6,634 nucleotides of DNA from Chloroflexota bacterium (GTDB lineage Bacteria > Chloroflexota > Dehalococcoidia > Tepidiformales > Tepidiformaceae), in assembly GCA_025350285.1 (NCBI GenBank), contig JANXYE010000640.1, forward strand, positions 1-6,634, given 5' to 3'. The notes below the pieces were generated by a model. That model made no database searches, had not been told where the DNA came from, and saw nothing but the letters and a program-made list of their open reading frames with translations. The position numbers and the translations under genes are program-made. Of this stretch, positions 1 through 5,431 are shown in pieces (position 1 is the first letter of the stretch; each line of letters starts with the position of its first letter).

Positions 1-1115
1 AGGATCGCCTGGCCGGCGCCCTCCATGAGTTCTCGCTTGTTCTCGCTGACATAATCCGCGCTCGCCTGCACGGGCCGCAGCAGTCCCTGCACTTCCGGGA
101 TGACATAGCGGGCGAAGAGCTCGTAGCTGCGCAGCTGCTGCTCGCGCGGCGCCCAGTCGTGGGCGAAGCCGAGCAGCGTGCCGAACCCGCCGCTGATCTC
201 GGCGAGATGCCGGATCTGGCGGACGGCGTCCTCGGGCGTGCCGAACATCGCCGCCCCGGAGCTGTTCATCGAGCGCGCCATCGCGGCGCCATCCTCCGTC
301 TTGTTCGCGTTCGGCCGCCCGAGGATGTCGATGTTGTACTCGTTGTGCCAGCGCGCCAGGCCATCGGCCACTTCCGCGATGGCCTGCTCCTTCGTCTCCG
401 CGATGTGCCATTGCGAGAGCACGCGCCAGTTCCGGCGGTCGATCGTCTGGTTGTTTTCCCGCGCGTAGGTTTCGCCGAAGCCCCACTGCGTGGGCAACGC
501 GCCGAGGCCCTCGGCCGTGTGGCTGGCAACGGAAATGACGCCGATGCCGTACTTCCCGGCCACCTTCATCCCCGCCGGGCTGAGCGAGGAGGCTGAACAC
601 ATTGGCAGTTCCTCTTGCAGCGGCAGGATCTGGAGCCGCGCCTCGTTCAGTTCGAACCAATCGCACTTGTAGGTCACGGTTTCGCCGCGCAGGAGCCGCT
701 GGATAACGCCCGTCGCCTCGTCCATCCGGTCGCGCTGGGTGCTTGGCGAAATGCCGAGGGTGCGGGCGTCTGAAGGGAGCGCGCCCGGCCCGACCCCGAG
801 GATCGCGCGTCCGCGAGTCAGATGGTCGAGTTGCACCATCCGGGTCGCGACGTTGAACGGGTGGTGGTAAGGCAGCGAGATGACGCCCGTCCCGAGGCGG
901 ATGCGTGACGTGCGTTCGCCCACGGCCGCAAGGAAGAGTTCCGGCGACCCGATAGTCTCCCATCCGCCAGAGTGGTGCTCGCCCACCCAGAACTCGTCGA
1001 ACCCGAGCCGGTCCAGGTGTTCCGCCAGTTCGACATCGCGCCGAATCTGGAGCGTGGGGTGTTCGCCGATAGGATGGTGAGGAGCAAGGAAGACGCCAAA
1101 ACGCAGGCGGGCCAT
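1..1115 (-). CDS. Luciferase-like flavin-dependent monooxygenase, limonene 1,2-monooxygenase type (3' end outside window)
   Basis: This gene reads without a stop from an ATG at 1115 to the left edge, giving at least 371 residues, so the C-terminus is missing. The protein should adopt the bacterial-luciferase TIM-barrel fold and use reduced flavin (FMNH2 or F420H2) and oxygen to oxidise an organic substrate in the cytoplasm. Visible family motifs, in order, are FGVFLAPHHPIGEHPT near residues 6-21, LGFDEFWVGEHHSGGWET at 37-54, RIRLGTGV at 71-78, LPYHHPFNVA at 81-90 and ILGVGPGALPSDA at 105-117, followed by the CDWFEL and ASSLSPAGM stretches. From memory this pattern fits limonene 1,2-monooxygenase-like proteins, usually about 380-400 residues, so little should be missing. 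The start is supported by an AAAGGA Shine-Dalgarno sequence at 1122-1127, seven bases upstream. The real substrate cannot be read from sequence; family assignment is firm, limonene specificity is not. Confidence 0.88.
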   Translation of the reverse strand, partial: MARLRFGVFLAPHHPIGEHPTLQIRRDVELAEHLDRLGFDEFWVGEHHSGGWETIGSPELFLAAVGERTSRIRLGTGVISLPYHHPFNVATRMVQLDHLTRGRAILGVGPGALPSDARTLGISPSTQRDRMDEATGVIQRLLRGETVTYKCDWFELNEARLQILPLQEELPMCSASSLSPAGMKVAGKYGIGVISVASHTAEGLGALPTQWGFGETYARENNQTIDRRNWRVLSQWHIAETKEQAIAEVADGLARWHNEYNIDILGRPNANKTEDGAAMARSMNSSGAAMFGTPEDAVRQIRHLAEISGGFGTLLGFAHDWAPREQQLRSYELFARYVIPEVQGLLRPVQASADYVSENKRELMEGAGQAI

Positions 1116-1154
1116 GAGCTGTCCTTTCGCGGGCATCCGCCCATGCCGTCGCCG

Positions 1155-1173
1155 GAGAAGTGTTGTACTTCTC
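1155..1173. promoter_or_regulatory. Inverted repeat upstream of the monooxygenase, candidate operator
   Basis: GAGAAGT (1155-1161) and ACTTCTC (1167-1173) form a perfect 7-bp inverted repeat around the 5-base spacer GTTGT. It lies 40-58 bases upstream of the monooxygenase start and just downstream of a TATAAC hexamer on the minus strand. This is where a repressor dimer would block transcription initiation. It is unlikely to be a terminator for the gene ending at 1217, because no T-run follows on the minus strand. The repeat is seen directly; the operator role is inferred. Confidence 0.4.
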
Positions 1174-1202
1174 GTTATACACGGTCATAACCCACCGGTC
1201 GC
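1174..1202 (-). promoter_or_regulatory. Weak sigma-70-like promoter candidate for the monooxygenase
   Basis: On the minus strand TATAAC (1174-1179) is a good -10 hexamer. A spacer of 17 bases separates it from GCGACC (1197-1202), which keeps only the GAC core of a -35 box. Transcription would start near 1167, inside the adjacent inverted repeat, about 50 bases before the monooxygenase ATG. The weak -35 would fit a regulated promoter, but the monooxygenase may instead be read through from the gene upstream. Confidence 0.27.
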
Positions 1203-1216
1203 CGGAGGTGGCGAGG

Positions 1217-1732
1217 TCAGGCTACAGCCAGGCGGCGAAACAGCTCGCGGAAATCATGGGCCTCGAGGCTCAACGTGCGGACGTTCGTCATCGCCCGGAC
1301 CGTCGCGTTGCGCGCGGTGTTGAAGCGCAGGGCGGTTTCACCGACGTGTTCGCCCGCGCCAAGGGTGTCGATTCGCTTCGCTTTCGAAACGTCCTGCCCG
1401 GCTGGCGCCTGGAGGACCTCGACCTTCCCCTCGGTCAGGTAGTGGAACCAATCGCCCGGGTCGCCCTGGAGCATGAGGATTTCGCCCGGCCGGTAAAAGC
1501 CCTCCTCCATCCGCGTGAGCACGTGCGCGAACTCCGATGCGGTGAGCTTGCCGAAGATCGGCAGCGCCCGGATGCGGTCGCTCCAGGCGCCGCGGAGCGC
1601 GACGCCCTCGGCCTGCTCCCGTGTCAGGCGGAAGGCGCTGAGCGCCTCCGCCGGGTCCCGTTTGACCTCCGCCCGGAACGCCTCATCCATGTTGAGCCGG
1701 TTGAAGATGTCCATGAACGTCTGGTCTGCCAT
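1217..1732 (-). CDS. Small protein with LigA/Os1348-like N-terminal helices and a C-terminal cyclic-nucleotide-binding domain
   Basis: The 171-residue product has two parts. Residues 8-45 (NRLNMDEAFRAEVKRDPAEA followed by LSAFRLTREQ) look like the short helical module of LigA-type dioxygenase subunits and Os1348-family proteins, recalled from memory. Residues 57-168 form a cyclic-nucleotide-binding domain: LPIFGKL at its start, YRPGEILMLQGDPGDWFHYLTEGKVEV at 80-106 and the phosphate-binding cassette at 125-147. The cassette has the ribose-contacting Glu of GETAL (E132) and the phosphate-contacting Arg of TARNATV (R141), so nucleotide binding is plausible. No helix-turn-helix follows, so it is not a CRP/FNR-type regulator. 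It has no signal peptide or membrane segment and is probably a cytoplasmic sensor or partner protein. It ends 101 bases before the monooxygenase. The start is uncertain: no clear Shine-Dalgarno precedes 1732, and ATG 1783 or GTG 1789 would add 17-19 unconserved-looking residues. Confidence 0.8.
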   Translation of the reverse strand: MADQTFMDIFNRLNMDEAFRAEVKRDPAEALSAFRLTREQAEGVALRGAWSDRIRALPIFGKLTASEFAHVLTRMEEGFYRPGEILMLQGDPGDWFHYLTEGKVEVLQAPAGQDVSKAKRIDTLGAGEHVGETALRFNTARNATVRAMTNVRTLSLEAHDFRELFRRLAVA

Positions 1733-2081
1733 ACGTTTGAGTTCGGCAGCCGGCGGGCGGCGCTGAAGAGTCGCCGACAGCATAGTCACGCCCGCCGTTG
1801 AACCGTCGCGCAGGCGGCTGCTTCGCTACCACCGTGTAGGCGAGATTCAGTCCGGCGCGGGCTTCGGGCGCCCGTACGCCTCCGCGGCCGGAGTGTGCTA
1901 GAGTATCGACAGGACGGGGCCGCCCCTGAGGTTTACCTCCCGGACGGCCAGCCGGGCCAGCTTCCGAAGAGCGATGGAGCCGGTTCCGGCCGCGTAACCA
2001 ACCGACCCCGAACGCCTCTCCCGGCGTGCGCAACGGTCGTTGCGTGCCTCTGTGCCTCGGGTTGCATAAACCTTCACTGAT
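1733..2081. other. Divergent intergenic spacer, no gene seen
   Basis: About 350 bases separate the leftward cyclic-nucleotide-binding gene from the str promoter. Reading frames here are short, rich in Pro, Arg and Gly, and show no family motif. I see no tRNA cloverleaf. Minor structures are GGGG/CCCC at 1916-1926, the palindrome GAGGTTTACCTC at 1928-1939, and GTGCCTC repeated at 2044-2050 and 2052-2058. The promoter of the leftward gene should lie here, but no convincing hexamer pair is visible on the minus strand. The 20 bases just before 2082 are richer in A and T, which could help RNA polymerase at the str promoter. Confidence 0.6.
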
Positions 2082-2109
2082 TTGACAGATGGTGACCCTG
2101 TGTTACCCT
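2082..2109 (+). promoter_or_regulatory. Promoter of the str operon
   Basis: TTGACA at 2082-2087 is a perfect -35 box. After 16 bases comes TACCCT at 2104-2109, directly preceded by TGT (2101-2103), giving an extended -10 element of the TGnTAnnnT type common in high-GC bacteria. Transcription should start near 2116, leaving a leader of about 215 bases before rpsL. No better hexamer pair is visible between here and 2332. The strong -35 suits a highly expressed ribosomal operon. Confidence 0.68.
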
Positions 2110-2110
2110 G
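2092..2110 (+). repeat. Tandem 9-base direct repeat over the str -10 region
   Basis: GTGACCCTG (2092-2100) and GTTACCCTG (2102-2110) differ at one base and are spaced 10 bases apart, one helical turn. The second copy contains the -10 element. It may be a binding site on one face of the DNA, or a chance duplication. Confidence 0.4.
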
Positions 2111-2184
2111 CCCGATCGGCGCCAGAAGTACAGCGGGCTAGCTGTCTCTTTCCGGAAGGTCGTAGAGCTGCGTGCTTGAAGACG

Positions 2185-2210
2185 GCCCGTGCCACTTCGG
2201 TGACGCGGGC
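2185..2210 (+). promoter_or_regulatory. UUCG-capped hairpin in the str leader
   Basis: The arms GCCCGTGCCAC (2185-2195) and GTGACGCGGGC (2200-2210) enclose TTCG. Eleven positions align, with nine Watson-Crick pairs, one G-T wobble (2190/2205) and one C-A mismatch (2192/2203). The loop is C(UUCG)G, the exceptionally stable tetraloop form. No T-run follows, so it is not a classical terminator. A structured protein- or ribosome-binding element is the likelier use. Confidence 0.6.
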
Positions 2211-2216
2211 GCTGTT

Positions 2217-2246
2217 CACGAACAGGCTTTTCGGCCTGTTTTCGTG
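2217..2246 (+). promoter_or_regulatory. Second leader hairpin with partial U-tract, possible attenuator
   Basis: CACGAA (2217-2222) can pair with TTCGTG (2241-2246), and CAGGC (2223-2227) with GCCTG (2234-2238), leaving a two-base TT bulge and the loop TTTTCG. Alternatively AACAGGC/GCCTGTT pairs perfectly over 7 bp and is followed by two more Ts before a C. This second form resembles a weak intrinsic terminator, so partial attenuation before rpsL is conceivable. It starts only six bases after the UUCG hairpin. Confidence 0.5.
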
Positions 2247-2332
2247 CCCAAATATCCCGGCCAACGGGCCCACTTCCGTAAAAACCGCGGGGGCAGGGTT
2301 CGTCGGCCACTGAAAAAGCAGGGGAAGCAGGA

Positions 2333-2773
2333 ATGCCGACCATTAACCAGTTGGTCCGCAAGGGCCGAACGCCGAAGGCGAAGAAATCTGGCGCCCCGGC
2401 GCTCCTTTTCAGCTTCAACAGTCATTCCAACCGGATGACGAAGGCTGTCGGCCGTGGTTCCCCACAGAAGCGCGGCGTGTGCACCCAGGTGCGCACCCAG
2501 ACGCCGAAGAAGCCGAACTCGGCCCTCCGCAAGGTGGCCCGTGTCCGTCTTTCGAACGGCATCGAAGTGACCGCGTACATCCCTGGCGAGGGCCACAGCC
2601 TTCAGGAACACTCCGTCGTCCTCGTCCGCGGGGGCCGCGTGAAGGACCTGCCAGGCGTCCGCTACCACATCGTCCGAGGCGCGCTCGATGCGACCGGCGT
2701 GAACAACCGCAAGCAGGGCCGGAGCAAATACGGCACCCGCAAGAACGCCAAGCCGGCCGGCCGCAAGAAGTAG
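2333..2773 (+). CDS. rpsL: 30S ribosomal protein S12 (uS12)
   Basis: S12 sits at the decoding centre of the 30S subunit and tunes tRNA selection. The 146-residue product opens with the family signature [12 protein letters not shown] and has PQKRGVCT (44-51), [17 protein letters not shown] (57-73), [16 protein letters not shown] (82-97) and [14 protein letters not shown] (99-112). Compared with E. coli S12 (124 residues), about 16 extra residues lie between PAL (22-24) and SPQKRG (43-48), and the C-terminal tail is slightly longer and lysine-rich. From memory, an insertion here is typical of Chloroflexota. K59 and K104 match E. coli K43 and K88, so the usual streptomycin-resistance changes are absent. 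D105 is the aspartate that is methylthiolated in many bacteria. The start is fixed by the conserved N-terminus and AGGGGA at 2320-2325. It is the first gene of the str operon. Confidence 0.98.
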   Translation: MPTINQLVRKGRTPKAKKSGAPALLFSFNSHSNRMTKAVGRGSPQKRGVCTQVRTQTPKKPNSALRKVARVRLSNGIEVTAYIPGEGHSLQEHSVVLVRGGRVKDLPGVRYHIVRGALDATGVNNRKQGRSKYGTRKNAKPAGRKK

Positions 2774-2778
2774 TGGGA

Positions 2779-2801
2779 GTCCCCGGCGCATCGCCGGGGA
2801 C
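2779..2801 (+). promoter_or_regulatory. Perfect intercistronic hairpin between rpsL and rpsG
   Basis: GTCCCCGGCG (2779-2788) and CGCCGGGGAC (2792-2801) are exact complements around CAT; in RNA the likely form is nine pairs with a five-base loop. The hairpin starts five bases after the rpsL stop and ends about nine bases before the rpsG Shine-Dalgarno AGGAAGGA (2811-2818). No T-run follows, so it should not terminate transcription fully. In E. coli the same interval binds S7 to repress translation. This position match suggests, but does not prove, a similar role; the short regular stem is simpler than the E. coli site. Confidence 0.6.
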
Positions 2802-2825
2802 CGTGAAAACAGGAAGGACTGAACG

Positions 2826-3296
2826 ATGGCACGACGCAACCGGCCCGAACGCCGCCTAATCCCTCCAGATGCCCGCTACGGCAACGTCACGGTGCAGATT
2901 CTGATTAACAAGCTGATGACCTGCGGCAAAAAGAGCACCTCCGAACGCATCGTCTACAGCGCCTTCGAACGCATCCAGACGCAGACCGGGCGCGACCCGA
3001 TCGACGTCTTCAACCAGGCCGTCCGCAACACCACGCCGGTCCTCGAAGTGAAGCCCCGCCGGGTTGGCGGGGCCACCTACCAGGTGCCGGTCGAAATCCG
3101 GCCCGATCGCCGCATCGCGCTTTCCATGCGCTGGATCCTGACTTCGTCCCGCACGCGCGGCGGCCGTTCGATGACCGAACGGCTCGCCAGCGAGCTCCTG
3201 GACGCAGCGAACAACACCGGTTCCGCTATCAAGAAGCGTGAAGAAACGCACCGCATGGCGGAAGCCAACCGCGCCTTCGTCCATTACCGCTGGTAA
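2826..3296 (+). CDS. rpsG: 30S ribosomal protein S7 (uS7)
   Basis: S7 is a primary binder of the 3' domain of 16S rRNA, starts assembly of the 30S head and lines the E site. The 156 residues match the usual bacterial length. Family stretches are the basic N-terminus [10 protein letters not shown], then [23 protein letters not shown] (15-37), the [21 protein letters not shown] region (about 70-90), the [31 protein letters not shown] helix region, and [23 protein letters not shown] at the C-terminus. The start at 2826 is backed by AGGAAGGA at 2811-2818. It follows rpsL by 52 bases and precedes fusA by 26. In enteric bacteria S7 represses its own operon; a candidate RNA hairpin for this lies directly upstream. 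No abnormality is seen. Confidence 0.98.
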   Translation: MARRNRPERRLIPPDARYGNVTVQILINKLMTCGKKSTSERIVYSAFERIQTQTGRDPIDVFNQAVRNTTPVLEVKPRRVGGATYQVPVEIRPDRRIALSMRWILTSSRTRGGRSMTERLASELLDAANNTGSAIKKREETHRMAEANRAFVHYRW

Positions 3297-3322
3297 GCGG
3301 CCACAAGAGGTAGACAGGTCTC

Positions 3323-5404
3323 ATGCCCCGTCCCGTTGAAATCGACCGCATCCGGAACATCGGAATTATTGCCCACATTGACGCGGGTAAGACGACCGTG
3401 ACCGAGCGCATTCTCTTCTACACCGGTAAAACCTACAAGATCGGTGAGGTCCATGAAGGCAGCGCCACCATGGACTGGATGGAGCAGGAGCGCGAACGCG
3501 GCATCACCATTACCTCCGCCGCTACTACCGCCGAATGGAACGAACACCGCATCAACATCATCGATACGCCCGGCCACGTGGACTTTACAGCGGAAGTCGA
3601 GCGCAGCCTGCGCGTCCTTGACGGCGGTGTCGTCTGTTTCGATTCCGTCGCCGGCGTTGAGCCGCAATCAGAAACCGTCTGGCGCCAGGCGGACCGTTAT
3701 GCCGTCCCGCGTATCGCCTTCGTAAATAAAATGGACCGCACCGGCGCGGATTTCCAGCGCACGATCGATATGATGGTGGAGCGCCTCGGGGCGAACCCCG
3801 TCGTCGTACAGATCCCGAAGGGCTTCGAAAGCGAGTTCGACGGCAGCATCGACCTGATCGATATGTGCTGGTGGTGGTTCGGCGGCGACAAGGGCTCCAC
3901 ACCCGAGCGCCGGGACATCCCCGACGACTACCTGGAAGCGGCCGCCGCCGCCCGCGATAAGATGATCGAAGCGATCGGCAATGTCGATGACCAGGTCGCG
4001 ATCTCGTACCTCGAGGGCCACGAAATTAGTTCTCACGAGATCCGGGCGGCCCTCCGCCGCGTCACCATTGCCAATCTCGCGACGCCCGTCCTCTGCGGCT
4101 CCGCGCTCAAGAACAAGGGCGTCCAACTCCTCCTTGACGCGGTCGTCGACTTCCTTCCCAGCCCCGTCGATATTCCACCGGTGAAGGGCATCGACCCGAA
4201 GGGCGGCGGCGAAATCATCCGCCACGCGAGCGACGATGAGCCGCTCAGCGCCATCGCCTTCAAGATCGTGAGCGACCCATTCGTCGGCCGCCTGGCCTAC
4301 TTCCGGGTCTACAGCGGCGTGCTCAAAGCAGGCGAAAATATCTACAACGCGACGAAGAACGAGCGCGAGCGCATCGGCCGCGTGCTGCTCATGCACGCCA
4401 ACCAGCGCGAAGATATCGAGGCGGTCTACGCCGGGGGCATCGCCGCCGCCGTTGGCCTGAAGAAGACGTTCACGGGCGATACGCTTTGCTCGCAGGACTC
4501 GCCCGTCATCCTCGAGAACATCATTTTCCCCGAGCCCGTGATCAAGGTCGCCCTGGAGCCGAAGAGCAAGGACGACCAGGATAAGATGGGCAACGCGCTC
4601 ATGAAGTTGAGCGAAGAAGATCCGACCTTCCACTGGACGTTCGACGAAGAAACCGGCCAGACCCTGATTTCGGGCATGGGTGAACTGCACCTCGAAGTCA
4701 TCGTGGACCGGATGTTCCGCGAACATAAGGTAGCCGCGAACGTCGGCCGCCCGCAGGTGAGCTACCGCGAAGCGATCACAAAGCACGCCCGGGCCGAAGG
4801 CCGTTGGGTCCGCCAGACTGGCGGCAAGGGCCAGTACGGCGTCGTCGAACTCGAAGTTGACCCCCTCGAGCGGGGCCAGGGCTTCGTCTTCGAAAACAAG
4901 ATCGTTGGCGGCTCGGTTGCCAAGGAGTACATCCCTCACGTCATGGCCGGCGCGAGAGAAGCGCTCCAGAGCGGTGTGCTCGGGGGCTATCCCGTGCTCG
5001 ACATCAAGGTCACCCTCGTCGATGGCTCAATGCACGCCGTCGATTCGTCGGAAATGGCGTTCAGGAATGCGGGTTCGATCGGTGCCAAGGAAGCGGCTCG
5101 CAGGGCGGGCCCCATCATTCTTGAGCCGATCATGAAGGTCGAAGTCCGTGCGCCGGAGGACTACTTCGGCTCCATCGTGGGCGACATCAACAGCCGGCGG
5201 GGCATCATCCTAGGTTCCGAATCCATGGGCAAGACCCAGATCGTGAACGCTATGGTGCCGCTCGCCGAAACGTTCGGGTACTCCACCGACATCCGCTCGC
5301 TCTCCCAGGGCCGCGCGAGCTACAGCATGGAGTTCGACCACTACGAAGAAGTACCGAAGAACATCGCCGCCACGCTTTCCAAGCAGGCGGCGGGCGCCGC
5401 GTAA
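3323..5404 (+). CDS. fusA: Elongation factor G (EF-G)
   Basis: EF-G is the cytoplasmic GTPase that moves tRNAs and mRNA through the ribosome and, with the recycling factor, helps split it. The 693 residues fit the family (T. thermophilus 691, E. coli 704). The GTPase motifs are complete: AHIDAGKT (17-24), RGITI (59-63), DTPGH (81-85, with the catalytic His), NKMD (135-138) and GSA (259-261). The G' insertion lies between NKMD and GSA and includes a Trp-rich [10 protein letters not shown] patch. Domain II begins near [20 protein letters not shown], and domain III has [14 protein letters not shown]. Domain IV carries [14 protein letters not shown] with H571 at the expected tip-loop position. 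Domain V includes [24 protein letters not shown] at 3305-3311 lies 11 bases before the ATG, slightly far; AGGT at 3316-3319 is very close. Glycine codons are mostly GGC. The stop is 27 bases before tuf. Confidence 0.98.
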   Translation: MPRPVEIDRIRNIGIIAHIDAGKTTVTERILFYTGKTYKIGEVHEGSATMDWMEQERERGITITSAATTAEWNEHRINIIDTPGHVDFTAEVERSLRVLDGGVVCFDSVAGVEPQSETVWRQADRYAVPRIAFVNKMDRTGADFQRTIDMMVERLGANPVVVQIPKGFESEFDGSIDLIDMCWWWFGGDKGSTPERRDIPDDYLEAAAAARDKMIEAIGNVDDQVAISYLEGHEISSHEIRAALRRVTIANLATPVLCGSALKNKGVQLLLDAVVDFLPSPVDIPPVKGIDPKGGGEIIRHASDDEPLSAIAFKIVSDPFVGRLAYFRVYSGVLKAGENIYNATKNERERIGRVLLMHANQREDIEAVYAGGIAAAVGLKKTFTGDTLCSQDSPVILENIIFPEPVIKVALEPKSKDDQDKMGNALMKLSEEDPTFHWTFDEETGQTLISGMGELHLEVIVDRMFREHKVAANVGRPQVSYREAITKHARAEGRWVRQTGGKGQYGVVELEVDPLERGQGFVFENKIVGGSVAKEYIPHVMAGAREALQSGVLGGYPVLDIKVTLVDGSMHAVDSSEMAFRNAGSIGAKEAARRAGPIILEPIMKVEVRAPEDYFGSIVGDINSRRGIILGSESMGKTQIVNAMVPLAETFGYSTDIRSLSQGRASYSMEFDHYEEVPKNIAATLSKQAAGAA

Positions 5405-5431
5405 CTGGCCGCGAAGGAAAGGGACTCAGCG

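Larger units (their letters stand above)
2116..2332 (+). promoter_or_regulatory. Structured 5' leader of the str operon
   Basis: The stretch from the predicted transcription start to the rpsL ATG has no credible coding frame but contains strong RNA secondary structure, with two hairpins at 2185-2210 and 2217-2246 and a weaker one (CCCG/CGGG, 2256-2268). It ends with the rpsL ribosome binding site AGGGGA at 2320-2325, seven bases before the ATG. Leaders of ribosomal protein operons often carry autoregulatory or attenuation elements; here the function is inferred only from length and structure. The exact 5' end is an estimate. Confidence 0.5.

Noticed and set aside
159..596. Open frame of 145 codons on the plus strand at the left end
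   Set aside because: It is antisense to the monooxygenase, whose frame is continuous and motif-rich over the whole interval.
1155..1173. Inverted repeat as a terminator for the gene ending at 1217
   Set aside because: It is short, AT-poor in the flank and not followed by a T-run on the minus strand; an operator fits better.
1160..1801. Open frame of 213 codons on the plus strand opposite the cyclic-nucleotide-binding gene
   Set aside because: The minus-strand frame has a clear domain; this one is rich in Arg, Ala and Glu with no recognisable pattern.
1916..1939. Small palindromes in the divergent spacer (GGGG/CCCC and GAGGTTTACCTC)
   Set aside because: Four- to five-pair stems are expected by chance in GC-rich sequence and line up with no promoter.
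1683..2033. Minus-strand frame of 116 codons overlapping the start of the cyclic-nucleotide-binding gene
   Set aside because: It is Arg/Gly/Pro-rich, has no motif, and overlaps the real gene in another frame.
2216..2839. Open frame of 207 codons on the minus strand across the leader and rpsL
   Set aside because: It is antisense to rpsL, and the leader it spans is better explained as structured RNA.
3287..3300. CCGCT/AGCGG hairpin around the rpsG stop codon
   Set aside because: Only five pairs, partly fixed by coding sequence; easily due to chance at this GC content.
3668..4939. Open frame of 423 codons on the minus strand inside fusA
   Set aside because: It lies wholly antisense to an unmistakable EF-G. 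GC-rich codons with C at the third position suppress stops on the opposite strand. The translation has no family motif.
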